From the NCBI GenBank assembly GCA_020444165.1, contig JAHLLK010000004.1, forward strand, positions 62,001-126,000: 64,000 nucleotides of DNA, read 5' to 3'. Shown here one piece after another: positions 16,122-23,861 of this stretch; position 1 is the stretch's first letter; every line of letters begins with the position of its first letter. This DNA is from Deltaproteobacteria bacterium (GTDB lineage Bacteria; Desulfobacterota; Desulfarculia; Desulfarculales; Desulfarculaceae). Below the pieces are notes generated by a model. It made no database searches and had not been told where the DNA came from. It saw nothing but the letters and a program-made list of their open reading frames with translations. Made by a program: the position numbers and the translations under genes.

Positions 16122-17168
16122 ATGCCGCCCAGCCCCCAAAAACGCTTCCGCCACCGCCTGTTGTTGGTGGGCTTGGGGGTGCTTTTGGCCTGCCTCATCG
16201 TAGGGGCCGCAGGGCTGGGCTTCATCCACATCACACCGGGCCAGGTATCCCGTATCATTGCTTGGCGCTTGGGGGCCAGCCCAGACCTGGTGGGCGGTCT
16301 GGACCCCCTGTTCCGGCAAGTGGTGTTGGAGGTGCGCCTGCCCCGCATCCTCACCGCGGCGGTGGTGGGCGGTGGCTTGGCCTTGGCGGGAGTGGTGTTC
16401 CAAGGCATTCTCCTGAACCCCCTGGCCGATCCCTTCACCCTGGGCGTGTCCTCGGGCGCGGCCTTTGGGGCGGCGGTGTCGTTGTGGCTGGGGCTGAACT
16501 TCCTGGGCCCCTACACCGTGGGCCTTTTGGCCTTTTTGGGCGCCGTAGTCACCCTGTTGGTGGTGCTGGCCCTCTCCACGGTGCGGGGCCAGACCTCCCC
16601 CAACCATCTGATCCTCTCCGGGGTCATCGTGGCGGCCATCCTCTCGGCCGGCATCAGCTTCATCAAATACCTGGCCGACGAGCAGGTCTCGGTGATCATC
16701 TTCTGGCTCATGGGCAGCTTCGTGTCCAAGACCTGGGTGGACCTGGGCCTCACCCTCGCCGTCACCAGCCTGGGTTTCCTGGTGTGCCTGTTCTACGCCC
16801 GGGACCTGAACATCCTGAGCCTGGGCAACCGCTCGGCCCAGGCCCTGGGGGTGGAGACCAAGAAGGTGCGCCTGACCCTTTTGATCACCGCCTCCCTGGT
16901 GAGCGCGGTGTGCGTGTCCGTATCGGGCATCATCGGGTTTGTGGGGCTGTTGATCCCCCACCTCATGCGCTTTCTGGTGGGGCCGGACAACCGGCTCCTG
17001 TTGCCGGCTTCGGCCCTGGCCGGGGCGCTGCTCCTCTTGGCGGCGGATACGGTCACCCGGGCCGCCCTGCCCCACGAGGTGCCCATCGGGGTCCTCACCG
17101 CGCTGATCGGCGGGCCGTTCTTCTGCTACGTGTTCCGCCTGAAGCAGTTGGGGAGGAGCCATGCCTGA
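16122..17168 (+). CDS. FecCD/BtuC-family ABC transporter permease
   Basis: The 348-residue integral membrane protein has about ten helices and the family signatures VRLPRILTAAVVGGGLALAG, NPLADPFTLGVSSGAAFGAA and GFVGLLIPHLMRFLVGPDNR (the cytoplasmic coupling loop that meets the ATPase). Family members import iron-siderophores, haem or cobalamin. Riboswitch control and the cbiK neighbour suggest a tetrapyrrole, corrinoid or metal chelate. It overlaps the ATPase gene by eight bases. The ATG follows GGTAGGAGAGACC. Confidence 0.88.
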   Translation: MPPSPQKRFRHRLLLVGLGVLLACLIVGAAGLGFIHITPGQVSRIIAWRLGASPDLVGGLDPLFRQVVLEVRLPRILTAAVVGGGLALAGVVFQGILLNPLADPFTLGVSSGAAFGAAVSLWLGLNFLGPYTVGLLAFLGAVVTLLVVLALSTVRGQTSPNHLILSGVIVAAILSAGISFIKYLADEQVSVIIFWLMGSFVSKTWVDLGLTLAVTSLGFLVCLFYARDLNILSLGNRSAQALGVETKKVRLTLLITASLVSAVCVSVSGIIGFVGLLIPHLMRFLVGPDNRLLLPASALAGALLLLAADTVTRAALPHEVPIGVLTALIGGPFFCYVFRLKQLGRSHA

Positions 17169-17955
17169 GACGGTGTACCAGACCGCGGGCCTCACGTTCG
17201 CCTACGACGGCGCGCCGGTGCTCTCCGGCCTGGACCTCACCATCCTGGCCGGCCGCTTCTACGGCATCGTGGGCCCCAACGGCTGCGGCAAGACCACCCT
17301 GTTGGACCTCTTGACCGGCGGCCACCGCCCCGCAGCCGGCTCCATCCGGCTGTGGAACCGGGAGCTGGGCTCCTATGCCAGCCCGGAGCTGGCCCGGCGG
17401 CTCTCCCTGGTGCCCCAGGAGTTCGCCATCAACTTCCCCTTCACCGTGTATGAGACCGTGCTCATGGGCCGCCACCCCCACATCCCCCGCTTCGCCTCCC
17501 CGGCCGCCCGGGATTTGGCCATGGTGGACGAAGCCCTGGACCTGGTGGAAATGAGCCATATGGCCGAGAAGCCGGTGACCGAGCTGTCGGGCGGCGAGAA
17601 GCAGCGGGTGGTGTTGGCCCGGGCCCTGGCCCAGGACGCGCCCTTGATGCTCCTGGACGAGCCCACCTCCAACCTGGACGTGAACCACTCCCTGGCCGTG
17701 CTCAGGGTGGTGGAGAGCCGGGTGCGGGCCGGGGCCACGGTGGTGGCGGTGATGCACGACCTGAACCTGGCCGCGGCCTTCTGCGACCACCTGGTGTTCA
17801 TGAAGGAGGGCCGGGTGCTCTCTTCCGGGCCCACCGGCGAAGTGCTGGACGGTGGTACCCTGGCCCAGGTGTTCGGGGTGGCCGCCCTGGTGCGCTGGGA
17901 CGAGTTCGCGGGCAGCCGGGTGGTGGTGTTCCGCAAGGAGGAGGGCCGGGCATGA
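17161..17955 (+). CDS. ABC transporter ATP-binding protein, BtuD/FecE type
   Basis: The 264-residue ATPase has Walker A GPNGCGKTT (about residues 39-47), the Q-loop near LVPQEFAINFP, the signature LSGGEKQRV, Walker B LMLLDEPTSNLD and the switch histidine in VMHDLNLAAAF. It energises the adjacent FecCD-type permease for uptake. Its start lies inside the end of the permease gene and its stop overlaps the ATG of the binding-protein gene (ATGA). The three proteins therefore form one transporter. Confidence 0.9.
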   Translation: MPETVYQTAGLTFAYDGAPVLSGLDLTILAGRFYGIVGPNGCGKTTLLDLLTGGHRPAAGSIRLWNRELGSYASPELARRLSLVPQEFAINFPFTVYETVLMGRHPHIPRFASPAARDLAMVDEALDLVEMSHMAEKPVTELSGGEKQRVVLARALAQDAPLMLLDEPTSNLDVNHSLAVLRVVESRVRAGATVVAVMHDLNLAAAFCDHLVFMKEGRVLSSGPTGEVLDGGTLAQVFGVAALVRWDEFAGSRVVVFRKEEGRA

Positions 17956-18875
17956 GAAGGCTGTTCGCGCTGCTCCTCTGCTTGGGCCTGTTGGCCGCGT
18001 CCGCTCCGGCCCGGGCCACGGATTTCGTGGACGACTCCGGCGAGGCGGTCACGGTGACCAAGCCCTACACCCGGGTCATCTCCCTGTACCCGGCCCACAC
18101 CGAGAACCTCCTGGCCCTGGGCTTGGGGCCGGAGCTGATCGGGGTGAGCCCCGGCGACGAGGAGGACGGCTCGGCCGGGGGCCGGCCGGTGTTCAGCTAC
18201 CGCGACGACCCGGAGCGCTTCCTGGCCGCCAAGCCGGACCTGGTCTTGATCCGGCCCATGATCGCCCAGGGCTATCCCCAGTTGGTGGCCCGGCTTCGGC
18301 AGTTCGGGGTGGCCGTGGTGTCCCTGCAGCCCCACAACCAGGGCGAGTTGTTCGAGTATTGGCGGCGGCTCGGCCGGCTCACCGGCCGCGAGGCCGAGGC
18401 CCGGGCCCTGGCGAAGCGATTCGCGGCCGAGAGCCAAGCCATCGCCCAGCAGGCGGCCCACATCCCCCCGGCCAAACGGCCCCGGGTGTTCTTCGAGGCC
18501 ATCCACCGCAAGATGAAGACCTTTGCCCCGGACTCCATGGCCATCTACGTACTGGAAACGGCCGGCGGGGTCAACGTGGCGGCCGACGCCACGGCGGTGC
18601 GCGGCACCAACATCGCCTCCTACGGCAAGGAGCGCATCCTGGCCAAGGGCCCGGAGATCGACGTGTACCTGGCCCAGACCGGGCCCATGAACCAGGTGAG
18701 CGTGCCGGAGATCCTGAACGAAAGCGGCTTCGCGGCCATCAAGGCCGTGCGGAACCACCGGGTCTACCTGGTGGAGGAGGCCCTGGTCTCCCGCCCCACC
18801 CCCCGGCTGCTCACGGGCATGCGCCTGATCCAAAGCTTCTTGTACCCGAAGTCGGCCCCGGAGCAAAAGCCGTGA
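17952..18875 (+). CDS. Periplasmic substrate-binding protein, BtuF/FecB type
   Basis: The 307-residue protein has a signal peptide (MRRLFALLLCLGLLAASAPA, then RA) and the class III (TroA-like) binding fold. TRVISLYPAHTENLLALGLG is the typical start of the first lobe, RFLAAKPDLVLIRPMI follows, and a long linker helix runs around residues 140-160. It should deliver ligand to the FecCD/BtuC permease upstream; cobalamin, a corrinoid precursor or haem are candidates. It shares the ATGA overlap with the ATPase gene, and its stop overlaps the GTG of cbiA (GTGA). No lipobox cysteine is seen, so it is soluble in the periplasm. Confidence 0.85.
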   Translation: MRRLFALLLCLGLLAASAPARATDFVDDSGEAVTVTKPYTRVISLYPAHTENLLALGLGPELIGVSPGDEEDGSAGGRPVFSYRDDPERFLAAKPDLVLIRPMIAQGYPQLVARLRQFGVAVVSLQPHNQGELFEYWRRLGRLTGREAEARALAKRFAAESQAIAQQAAHIPPAKRPRVFFEAIHRKMKTFAPDSMAIYVLETAGGVNVAADATAVRGTNIASYGKERILAKGPEIDVYLAQTGPMNQVSVPEILNESGFAAIKAVRNHRVYLVEEALVSRPTPRLLTGMRLIQSFLYPKSAPEQKP

Positions 18876-20257
18876 GGGCGGTGGTCATAGCGGGCCCCCA
18901 CAGCGGGGCGGGCAAGACCACGCTCAGCCTGGCCCTGATGGCCGCGGCCCGGCGGCGGGGGCTCACGGTGCAGGCCTTCAAGGTGGGGCCGGATTTCATC
19001 GACCCCGGGCACCACGCCCTGGCCACCAGCCGGCCCTCCCACAACCTGGACGGCTGGATGCTCTCCCGGGAGGAGAACCTGGCCATCTTCCAGCGCCAGG
19101 CCGCGGACGCGGATTTGGCCGTGGTGGAAGGGGTCATGGGGCTCTACGACGGCTTCCACGCCCAGGAGGAGACGGGCTCCACCGCCCAGATGGCCAAGTG
19201 GCTGGGCGCGCCGGTGCTCCTGGCCGTGGGGGCCCGGGCCATGGCCCGCAGCCTGGCCGCCCTGGCCCGGGGGTTTTACGCTTTTGACCCCGGCCTGTCT
19301 TGGGTGGGATTGGTGGCCAACCAGGTGGGCTCGGACAATCACCGGGAGATCCTGCGCTCGGCCATGGAACTGTGCCCGGAGCTGCCCTTCCTGGGCGGGC
19401 TGAAGCGGAACCCGTCCCTGGCCCTGGGCGAGCGGCACCTGGGCCTGGTCACCGCCGAGGACGGCGGCTATGGCGAGGCAGGTTTCCGTGCCCTGGCCGA
19501 CTGGCTGGAGGAAGGGCTCCCCTGGGAACGGCTGTGGGACGCCCTGCCCTCTTATCCCCTGGCCGCGGCCCCGGCGGACGCTACGCCGGTTCCGGCCCCC
19601 TCCGGCCGGCCGGTGCGCCTGGGGGTGGCCCGGGACCGCGCCTTCTGCTTCTACTACCAGGAGAACCTGCGCCGCCTGGCCGAGGCCGGGGCGGAGCTGG
19701 TGTTCTTCTCGCCGCTCACGGACCCGGCCCTGCCTCCTGATTTGGACGGCCTGTACTTCGGCGGCGGCTATCCCGAGCTGTTCGCGGCCGAGCTGGCGGC
19801 CAACGAGTCCCTGCGCCGGGAGGTAACGGCCCTGGGCCGGAGCGGCCGGCCGGTGTACGCCGAGTGCGGCGGCATGATGTACCTGGGCCAGGGGCTCTCC
19901 GATCTGGAGGGGCGCTCCTGGCCCATGACCGGGCTCCTGGACCTGGAAACCCGCATGCTCCGCCGGCTCAAATCCCTGGGTTACCGCGAGGTGAGCTTCC
20001 TGGCCGACACTCCCCTGGGGCCGGCGGGCGGGACCGCCCGGGGCCACGAGTTCCACTACTCCGAGATCGCCGACCCCGCCGCCGCCCTGGCCGGGGCCCA
20101 ACAGGTCTACCAGGCCCGGGGACGGCGCGGCGCGGAACCCGAAACCCTTGGTTTCAGGAAGGGCAACCTCCTGGCCAGCTACGTGCACCTGCACTTCGGC
20201 AGCAACCCCCGCCTGGCCCACGAGTTGGTGGACCGCTGCCGGCTTCATAAGGACTGA
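18872..20257 (+). CDS. cbiA: Cobyrinate a,c-diamide synthase
   Basis: CbiA amidates the a and c side chains of cobyrinate using ATP and glutamine. The 461-residue protein has an N-terminal dethiobiotin-synthetase-like domain with the P-loop GPHSGAGKTT at the very start, KVGPDFIDPGHH, and VVEGVMGLYDG. The C-terminal class I glutaminase has the nucleophile C332 in YAECGGMMYLGQ and a histidine in YVHLHFGSN. The GTG at 18872 gives the expected start directly before the P-loop and overlaps the previous stop; the reading frame stays open further upstream but without CbiA homology. The length fits the family. Confidence 0.93.
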   Translation: MRAVVIAGPHSGAGKTTLSLALMAAARRRGLTVQAFKVGPDFIDPGHHALATSRPSHNLDGWMLSREENLAIFQRQAADADLAVVEGVMGLYDGFHAQEETGSTAQMAKWLGAPVLLAVGARAMARSLAALARGFYAFDPGLSWVGLVANQVGSDNHREILRSAMELCPELPFLGGLKRNPSLALGERHLGLVTAEDGGYGEAGFRALADWLEEGLPWERLWDALPSYPLAAAPADATPVPAPSGRPVRLGVARDRAFCFYYQENLRRLAEAGAELVFFSPLTDPALPPDLDGLYFGGGYPELFAAELAANESLRREVTALGRSGRPVYAECGGMMYLGQGLSDLEGRSWPMTGLLDLETRMLRRLKSLGYREVSFLADTPLGPAGGTARGHEFHYSEIADPAAALAGAQQVYQARGRRGAEPETLGFRKGNLLASYVHLHFGSNPRLAHELVDRCRLHKD

Positions 20258-20260
20258 ATC

Positions 20261-20896
20261 ATGCAGGATTGGAACCTGGCTCCCCAGGACATAGAACGCC
20301 GCAGCATGGAGATCATCGACGAGGAGGCCCCGGCCCATGCCTGGCCGGCCCCGGTCTGGAGCATCATCCGGCGCATGATCCACACCACCGGCGACTTCAG
20401 TTGGGTGGACACGGTGCGGGTGCACCCCGCGGCCGTGGAGCAGGGCATGGCGGCCATCCGGGAGGGCCGCCCGATCTTCACCGACACCAACATGGCCCGG
20501 GCCGGCATTTCCCGGCGTTACCTGGCTCCGGGCAACTCGCCGGTGGAGTGCCTCATCAACACCCCCGAAGTGGCCGAGGCGGCCCAGCGGACCGGCACCA
20601 CCCGGGCGGTGGCCGCGGTGGACCTGGCCGTGGAGCGGCTGGCGGGCGGCATCTACGTGGTGGGCAACGCCCCCACGGCTCTTTTCCGTTTGTTGGAGCA
20701 TATGGACGCCGGCCGGGCGCAGCCCGCCCTGGTGGTGGGCCTGCCGGTGGGTTTTGTCAATGCAGCGGAGTCCAAGGAGGCCTTGAGCAAGAGCTCCTGG
20801 CCCTTTATCACGGCTCTGGGCCGCAAGGGCGGCTCAGCAGTGGCCGCCAGCGTGATCAACGCGCTGGCCAAACTTTGCGAGGAGGGCGACAAATGA
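20261..20896 (+). CDS. cbiC: Cobalt-precorrin-8 methylmutase
   Basis: CbiC moves the methyl group from C-11 to C-12, forming cobyrinate. The 211-residue protein carries the family blocks IERRSMEIIDEE, RRMIHTTGDF (with the conserved active-site histidine), FTDTNMARAGIS and VGLPVGFVNAAESKEAL. AAGGA lies eight bases before the ATG. Its stop overlaps the ATG of cbiL. Confidence 0.95.
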   Translation: MQDWNLAPQDIERRSMEIIDEEAPAHAWPAPVWSIIRRMIHTTGDFSWVDTVRVHPAAVEQGMAAIREGRPIFTDTNMARAGISRRYLAPGNSPVECLINTPEVAEAAQRTGTTRAVAAVDLAVERLAGGIYVVGNAPTALFRLLEHMDAGRAQPALVVGLPVGFVNAAESKEALSKSSWPFITALGRKGGSAVAASVINALAKLCEEGDK

Positions 20897-21621
20897 TGGC
20901 GGAAAGACAAAAAGGGACCCTTTTCGGGCTGGGCGTGGGCCCCGGCGACCCCAAACTCCTTACCGTGCGCGCCGTGGAGGTGCTGAAGCGGGTGGATGTG
21001 GTTTTTGCCGCGGGCTCCAGCAAAAACGAGTACAGCATGGCCTTCAACGTGGTGAAGGAATATTTGCCCGAGCACACCCAGGTGCGCCGGCTGAACTTCC
21101 CCATGACCCACGACGAGGAAAAGCTGGCCAGCGCCTGGCGGGAGAACGCCCGGGAGGTGCTGATCGAGCTGACCAATGGTCATGACGTGGCCTTCATCAC
21201 CATCGGCGATCCCCTGACCTACAGCACCTTTGGCTATCTCCTGAAGACGGTGCGCGAGCTGGAGCCCCAGACCAAGGTGGAAACCGTGCCCGGCATCACC
21301 GCCTATAACGCGGCGGCGGCGCGGCTGAACATGCCCTTGGTGGAGAGCAAGGAATCCTTGTTGGTGGTCAGCGGCGTGTGCGACCCCGGCGTGATCCCCA
21401 GCCTGGCCGCCACCGGCGACAACGTGGTGATCATGAAGACCTACCGCAACTACGACCAGATCATCGACAGCCTGGAGCAGCTGGACGTGCCGCGGAAGAC
21501 CTACTCCATTTCCATGTGCGGGCTGCCCGAGGAGAGGATCCGGGAAGACGCCACCACGCTCAGGGGCGAGAAAATGCCTTACCTCTCGCTGGTGTTGGTG
21601 AAGGGACCCAAGGAGGCTTAA
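20893..21621 (+). CDS. cbiL: Cobalt-precorrin-2 C20-methyltransferase
   Basis: This SAM-dependent class III methyltransferase methylates C-20 of cobalt-factor II/precorrin-2. The 242-residue protein shows GLGVGPGDPKLLTVRAVEVL (the SAM-binding glycine loop), DVAFITIGDPLTYSTFGYL and ETVPGITAYNAAAARLNMPL, which are typical of CbiL/CobI. The start ATG at 20893 (second ATG adjacent) overlaps the cbiC stop as ATGA. The reading frame is open far upstream over cbiC but only the part from 20893 is homologous. An AAGGAGG at the very end of this gene serves the next gene. Confidence 0.93.
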   Translation: MMAERQKGTLFGLGVGPGDPKLLTVRAVEVLKRVDVVFAAGSSKNEYSMAFNVVKEYLPEHTQVRRLNFPMTHDEEKLASAWRENAREVLIELTNGHDVAFITIGDPLTYSTFGYLLKTVRELEPQTKVETVPGITAYNAAAARLNMPLVESKESLLVVSGVCDPGVIPSLAATGDNVVIMKTYRNYDQIIDSLEQLDVPRKTYSISMCGLPEERIREDATTLRGEKMPYLSLVLVKGPKEA

Positions 21622-21622
21622 A

Positions 21623-22741
21623 CTGACCGCCACCACTGAACCTCTGGCCGCGGGCAGCGGCCCCGCCACGGTTGCGCCCGAGCCTCGGCGCGGCAGGCGG
21701 AAAAAGCCTTCCCCTGTGGTGTGGTACCTGGTGACGGCCCTATTGGTCGCCGGAGGGCTCTTTTACCTGAGTGGCCAAGGCAGCTTGGCCCATCTGTACG
21801 AAACGGGCAAGCTGTGGTCCCGTCTGGGCTGGCCCCTGGTGCGCACCCTCATGTACATCACCGGGGGATTGTTGGTGGGCCAGCTCATCGAGGGGATGGG
21901 TTGGACCGCCAAGCTGGGAGTGCTGGCCTGGCCCTTGATCCGCCAGGCCCGCCTGCCCAAGGAGGCGGGGGCTGCCTACACCGCCGCCTTCGCCTCGGGG
22001 GTCACGTCCAACGCCATGCTCTTTACCGCCTGGCAGGAGGGCAAGCTTACCCGTAAGGAACTGATTCTATCCAACATTCTTAACGCCGGCCTGCCGGCCT
22101 ATTTCCTGCACCTGCCCACCACTTTCTTTGTGGTCTACGCCCTGTTGCACCAGGTGGCCCTGATCTATTTCGGACTCACGCTCCTGGCCGCCTTCCTGCG
22201 CACTTTGGCCGTGGTGGTTTTGGGCCGGTTCATGTTTCCCGCCGATCGTCCCCAAGCCCCGCAGGCGGCGGTACGCACCCGGGAATGGAGAAAGGTACTG
22301 GCCGATACCGGGAAGAAGTTCTTTTCCCGCCTGCAGAGGCTTTTACTTATTATTTTACCAGTTTATCTGTTGGTATTCATTCTGGCCGAGCAAGGCTTTT
22401 TCAATTGGCTGGGCCAGGCCATGGCGGACCTGGTGGCCAGCAAGGCCCTGCCCTTGGAAACCATGAGCCTGGTCATCTTCGCGGTCATGGCCGAGTTTAC
22501 CAGCGGCTTCGCGGCCGCCGGGGCCTTGTTGCAGTCCGGCAGCCTGAGCATACCCCAGGTGGTCATAGCCCTGTTGATCGGCAACATGGTGGCCACCCCG
22601 GTGCGGGCCTTGCGGCATCAACTCCCCAACTACATGGGCATCTTCGCCCCGGGGCTGGGGACCAAGCTCCTCGGCCTGGGCCAGGCCACCCGGGTCGCGA
22701 GCGTGTTGTTGGTAACCCTCTTGTACGCCTGGTTGACCTGA
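21623..22741 (+). CDS. Nucleoside-recognition (Gate) domain membrane protein, probable CTG start
   Basis: This polytopic membrane protein resembles the Gate/nucleoside recognition family of YjiG and spore maturation proteins: VRTLMYITGGLLVGQLIEGM, AAYTAAFASGVTSNAMLFTA and a second half with VIFAVMAEFTSGFAAAGALL. About eight helices are predicted. The best ribosome site, a perfect AAGGAGG at 21610-21616, is six bases before an in-frame CTG at 21623. Starting there adds 31 residues with a basic stretch (RRGRRKK) just before the first helix, which fits a cytoplasmic N-terminus. The usual choice would be the GTG at 21716, which has no ribosome site. Function is unknown; its place amid cbi genes suggests transport linked to cobalamin synthesis. 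Confidence 0.7.
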   Translation: MTATTEPLAAGSGPATVAPEPRRGRRKKPSPVVWYLVTALLVAGGLFYLSGQGSLAHLYETGKLWSRLGWPLVRTLMYITGGLLVGQLIEGMGWTAKLGVLAWPLIRQARLPKEAGAAYTAAFASGVTSNAMLFTAWQEGKLTRKELILSNILNAGLPAYFLHLPTTFFVVYALLHQVALIYFGLTLLAAFLRTLAVVVLGRFMFPADRPQAPQAAVRTREWRKVLADTGKKFFSRLQRLLLIILPVYLLVFILAEQGFFNWLGQAMADLVASKALPLETMSLVIFAVMAEFTSGFAAAGALLQSGSLSIPQVVIALLIGNMVATPVRALRHQLPNYMGIFAPGLGTKLLGLGQATRVASVLLVTLLYAWLT

Positions 22742-22742
22742 T

Positions 22743-23861
22743 ATGGCCCGGGAAAACCTGCGTACCGGCTTCTCCACCGGCTCGGCCGCCGCCGCGGCGG
22801 CCCGAGCCGCCCTTCTAACCCTTTTGGAACCCGTGCCGCCGGTCGGGGTCTCCATACCCCTGCCCTCCGGCGAACGTTTGGAGATCGCCGTGGCCGCGGC
22901 CGAGCGGCTGGACCAGTCCACGGCCTGGGCCACGGTGATCAAGGACGGCGGCGACGACCCTGACGCCACCCACAAAGCCGCCATCACCGCCCGGGTGCGC
23001 CTGGCCGCGCCGGGCCCGGGCCACGGGTCCGGGGTTAAGCTGGCGGGCGGGCCCGGGGTGGGCCGCATCACCCGGCCGGGCCTGCCCCTGGCCGTGGGCG
23101 AGCCGGCCATCAACCCTGTGCCCCGGCAGATGATCGCCGCCGCCCTGGAGGAGGCCTGGCAGGCCGCCGGCCGGCCCGGAACCCCGGCGGTGGAGGTGGA
23201 GATATCCGTGGCCGACGGCGAGAAGATCGCCAAGCACACCCTGAACCCCCGGCTGGGCATCGTGGGCGGCATCTCCATCCTGGGCACCACCGGCCTGGTG
23301 AAGCCCTTCAGCCACGAGGCCTACACCGCCACCATTGACAGCGCGCTCAAGGTGGCCGCCGCGGCCGGGATCACGGAAATCGTGTTCACCACCGGCGGCA
23401 AGAGCGAGAAGCGGGCCATGGCGCTGCGGCCCGATCTGAACGAGCTGGCCTTTGTGCAGATCGCCGACTTCTTCGGCTACGCTTTCGAGCGGGCCGGGCA
23501 GGAAGGTTTTGCCCGCCTGGGCCTGGTCTCCTTCTTTGGCAAGGCCGTGAAGCAGGCCCAGGGCCTGGTCTACACCCACGCGCACAAGGCGCCCATGGAG
23601 CTGGATCCCCTGGCCGCCTGGCTGCGGGAAGCCGGCGCGGCCGAGGGCCTGGCCCGCCAGGTGCGGGGGGCCAACACGGCCCGCCACGCCCTGGAGATGC
23701 TCCGGGAAGCCGGGCGCCTGGACCTGGCCCGGGTGTGCGGGCCCCGCATGCTCACGGCCATGCGCGGCTTTGCCGGGCCCGGCCCCGCTCTGTGGGCCAT
23801 GATCCTGGATTACGACGGCGCGCTCCTTTTCGAGGGCCGCCAGGAAGGGGACCGGCCGTGA
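22743..23861 (+). CDS. cbiD: Cobalt-precorrin-5B C1-methyltransferase
   Basis: CbiD methylates C-1 during anaerobic corrin synthesis. The 372-residue protein starts with the family's RTGFSTGSAAAAAARAAL and continues with TVIKDGGDDPDATHKAAI, GVGRITRPGLPLAVGEPAIN and FTTGGKSEKRAMAL. Its ATG is one base after the preceding stop, and its own stop overlaps the GTG of the next gene. CbiD is a marker of the anaerobic route and has no counterpart in the aerobic CobG-type pathway. Confidence 0.95.
   Translation: MARENLRTGFSTGSAAAAAARAALLTLLEPVPPVGVSIPLPSGERLEIAVAAAERLDQSTAWATVIKDGGDDPDATHKAAITARVRLAAPGPGHGSGVKLAGGPGVGRITRPGLPLAVGEPAINPVPRQMIAAALEEAWQAAGRPGTPAVEVEISVADGEKIAKHTLNPRLGIVGGISILGTTGLVKPFSHEAYTATIDSALKVAAAAGITEIVFTTGGKSEKRAMALRPDLNELAFVQIADFFGYAFERAGQEGFARLGLVSFFGKAVKQAQGLVYTHAHKAPMELDPLAAWLREAGAAEGLARQVRGANTARHALEMLREAGRLDLARVCGPRMLTAMRGFAGPGPALWAMILDYDGALLFEGRQEGDRP

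Noticed and set aside
17852..18871. In-frame N-terminal extension of cbiA by about 340 codons
   Set aside because: It overlaps the ATPase and binding-protein genes in another frame; CbiA homology and the GTGA overlap place the start at 18872.
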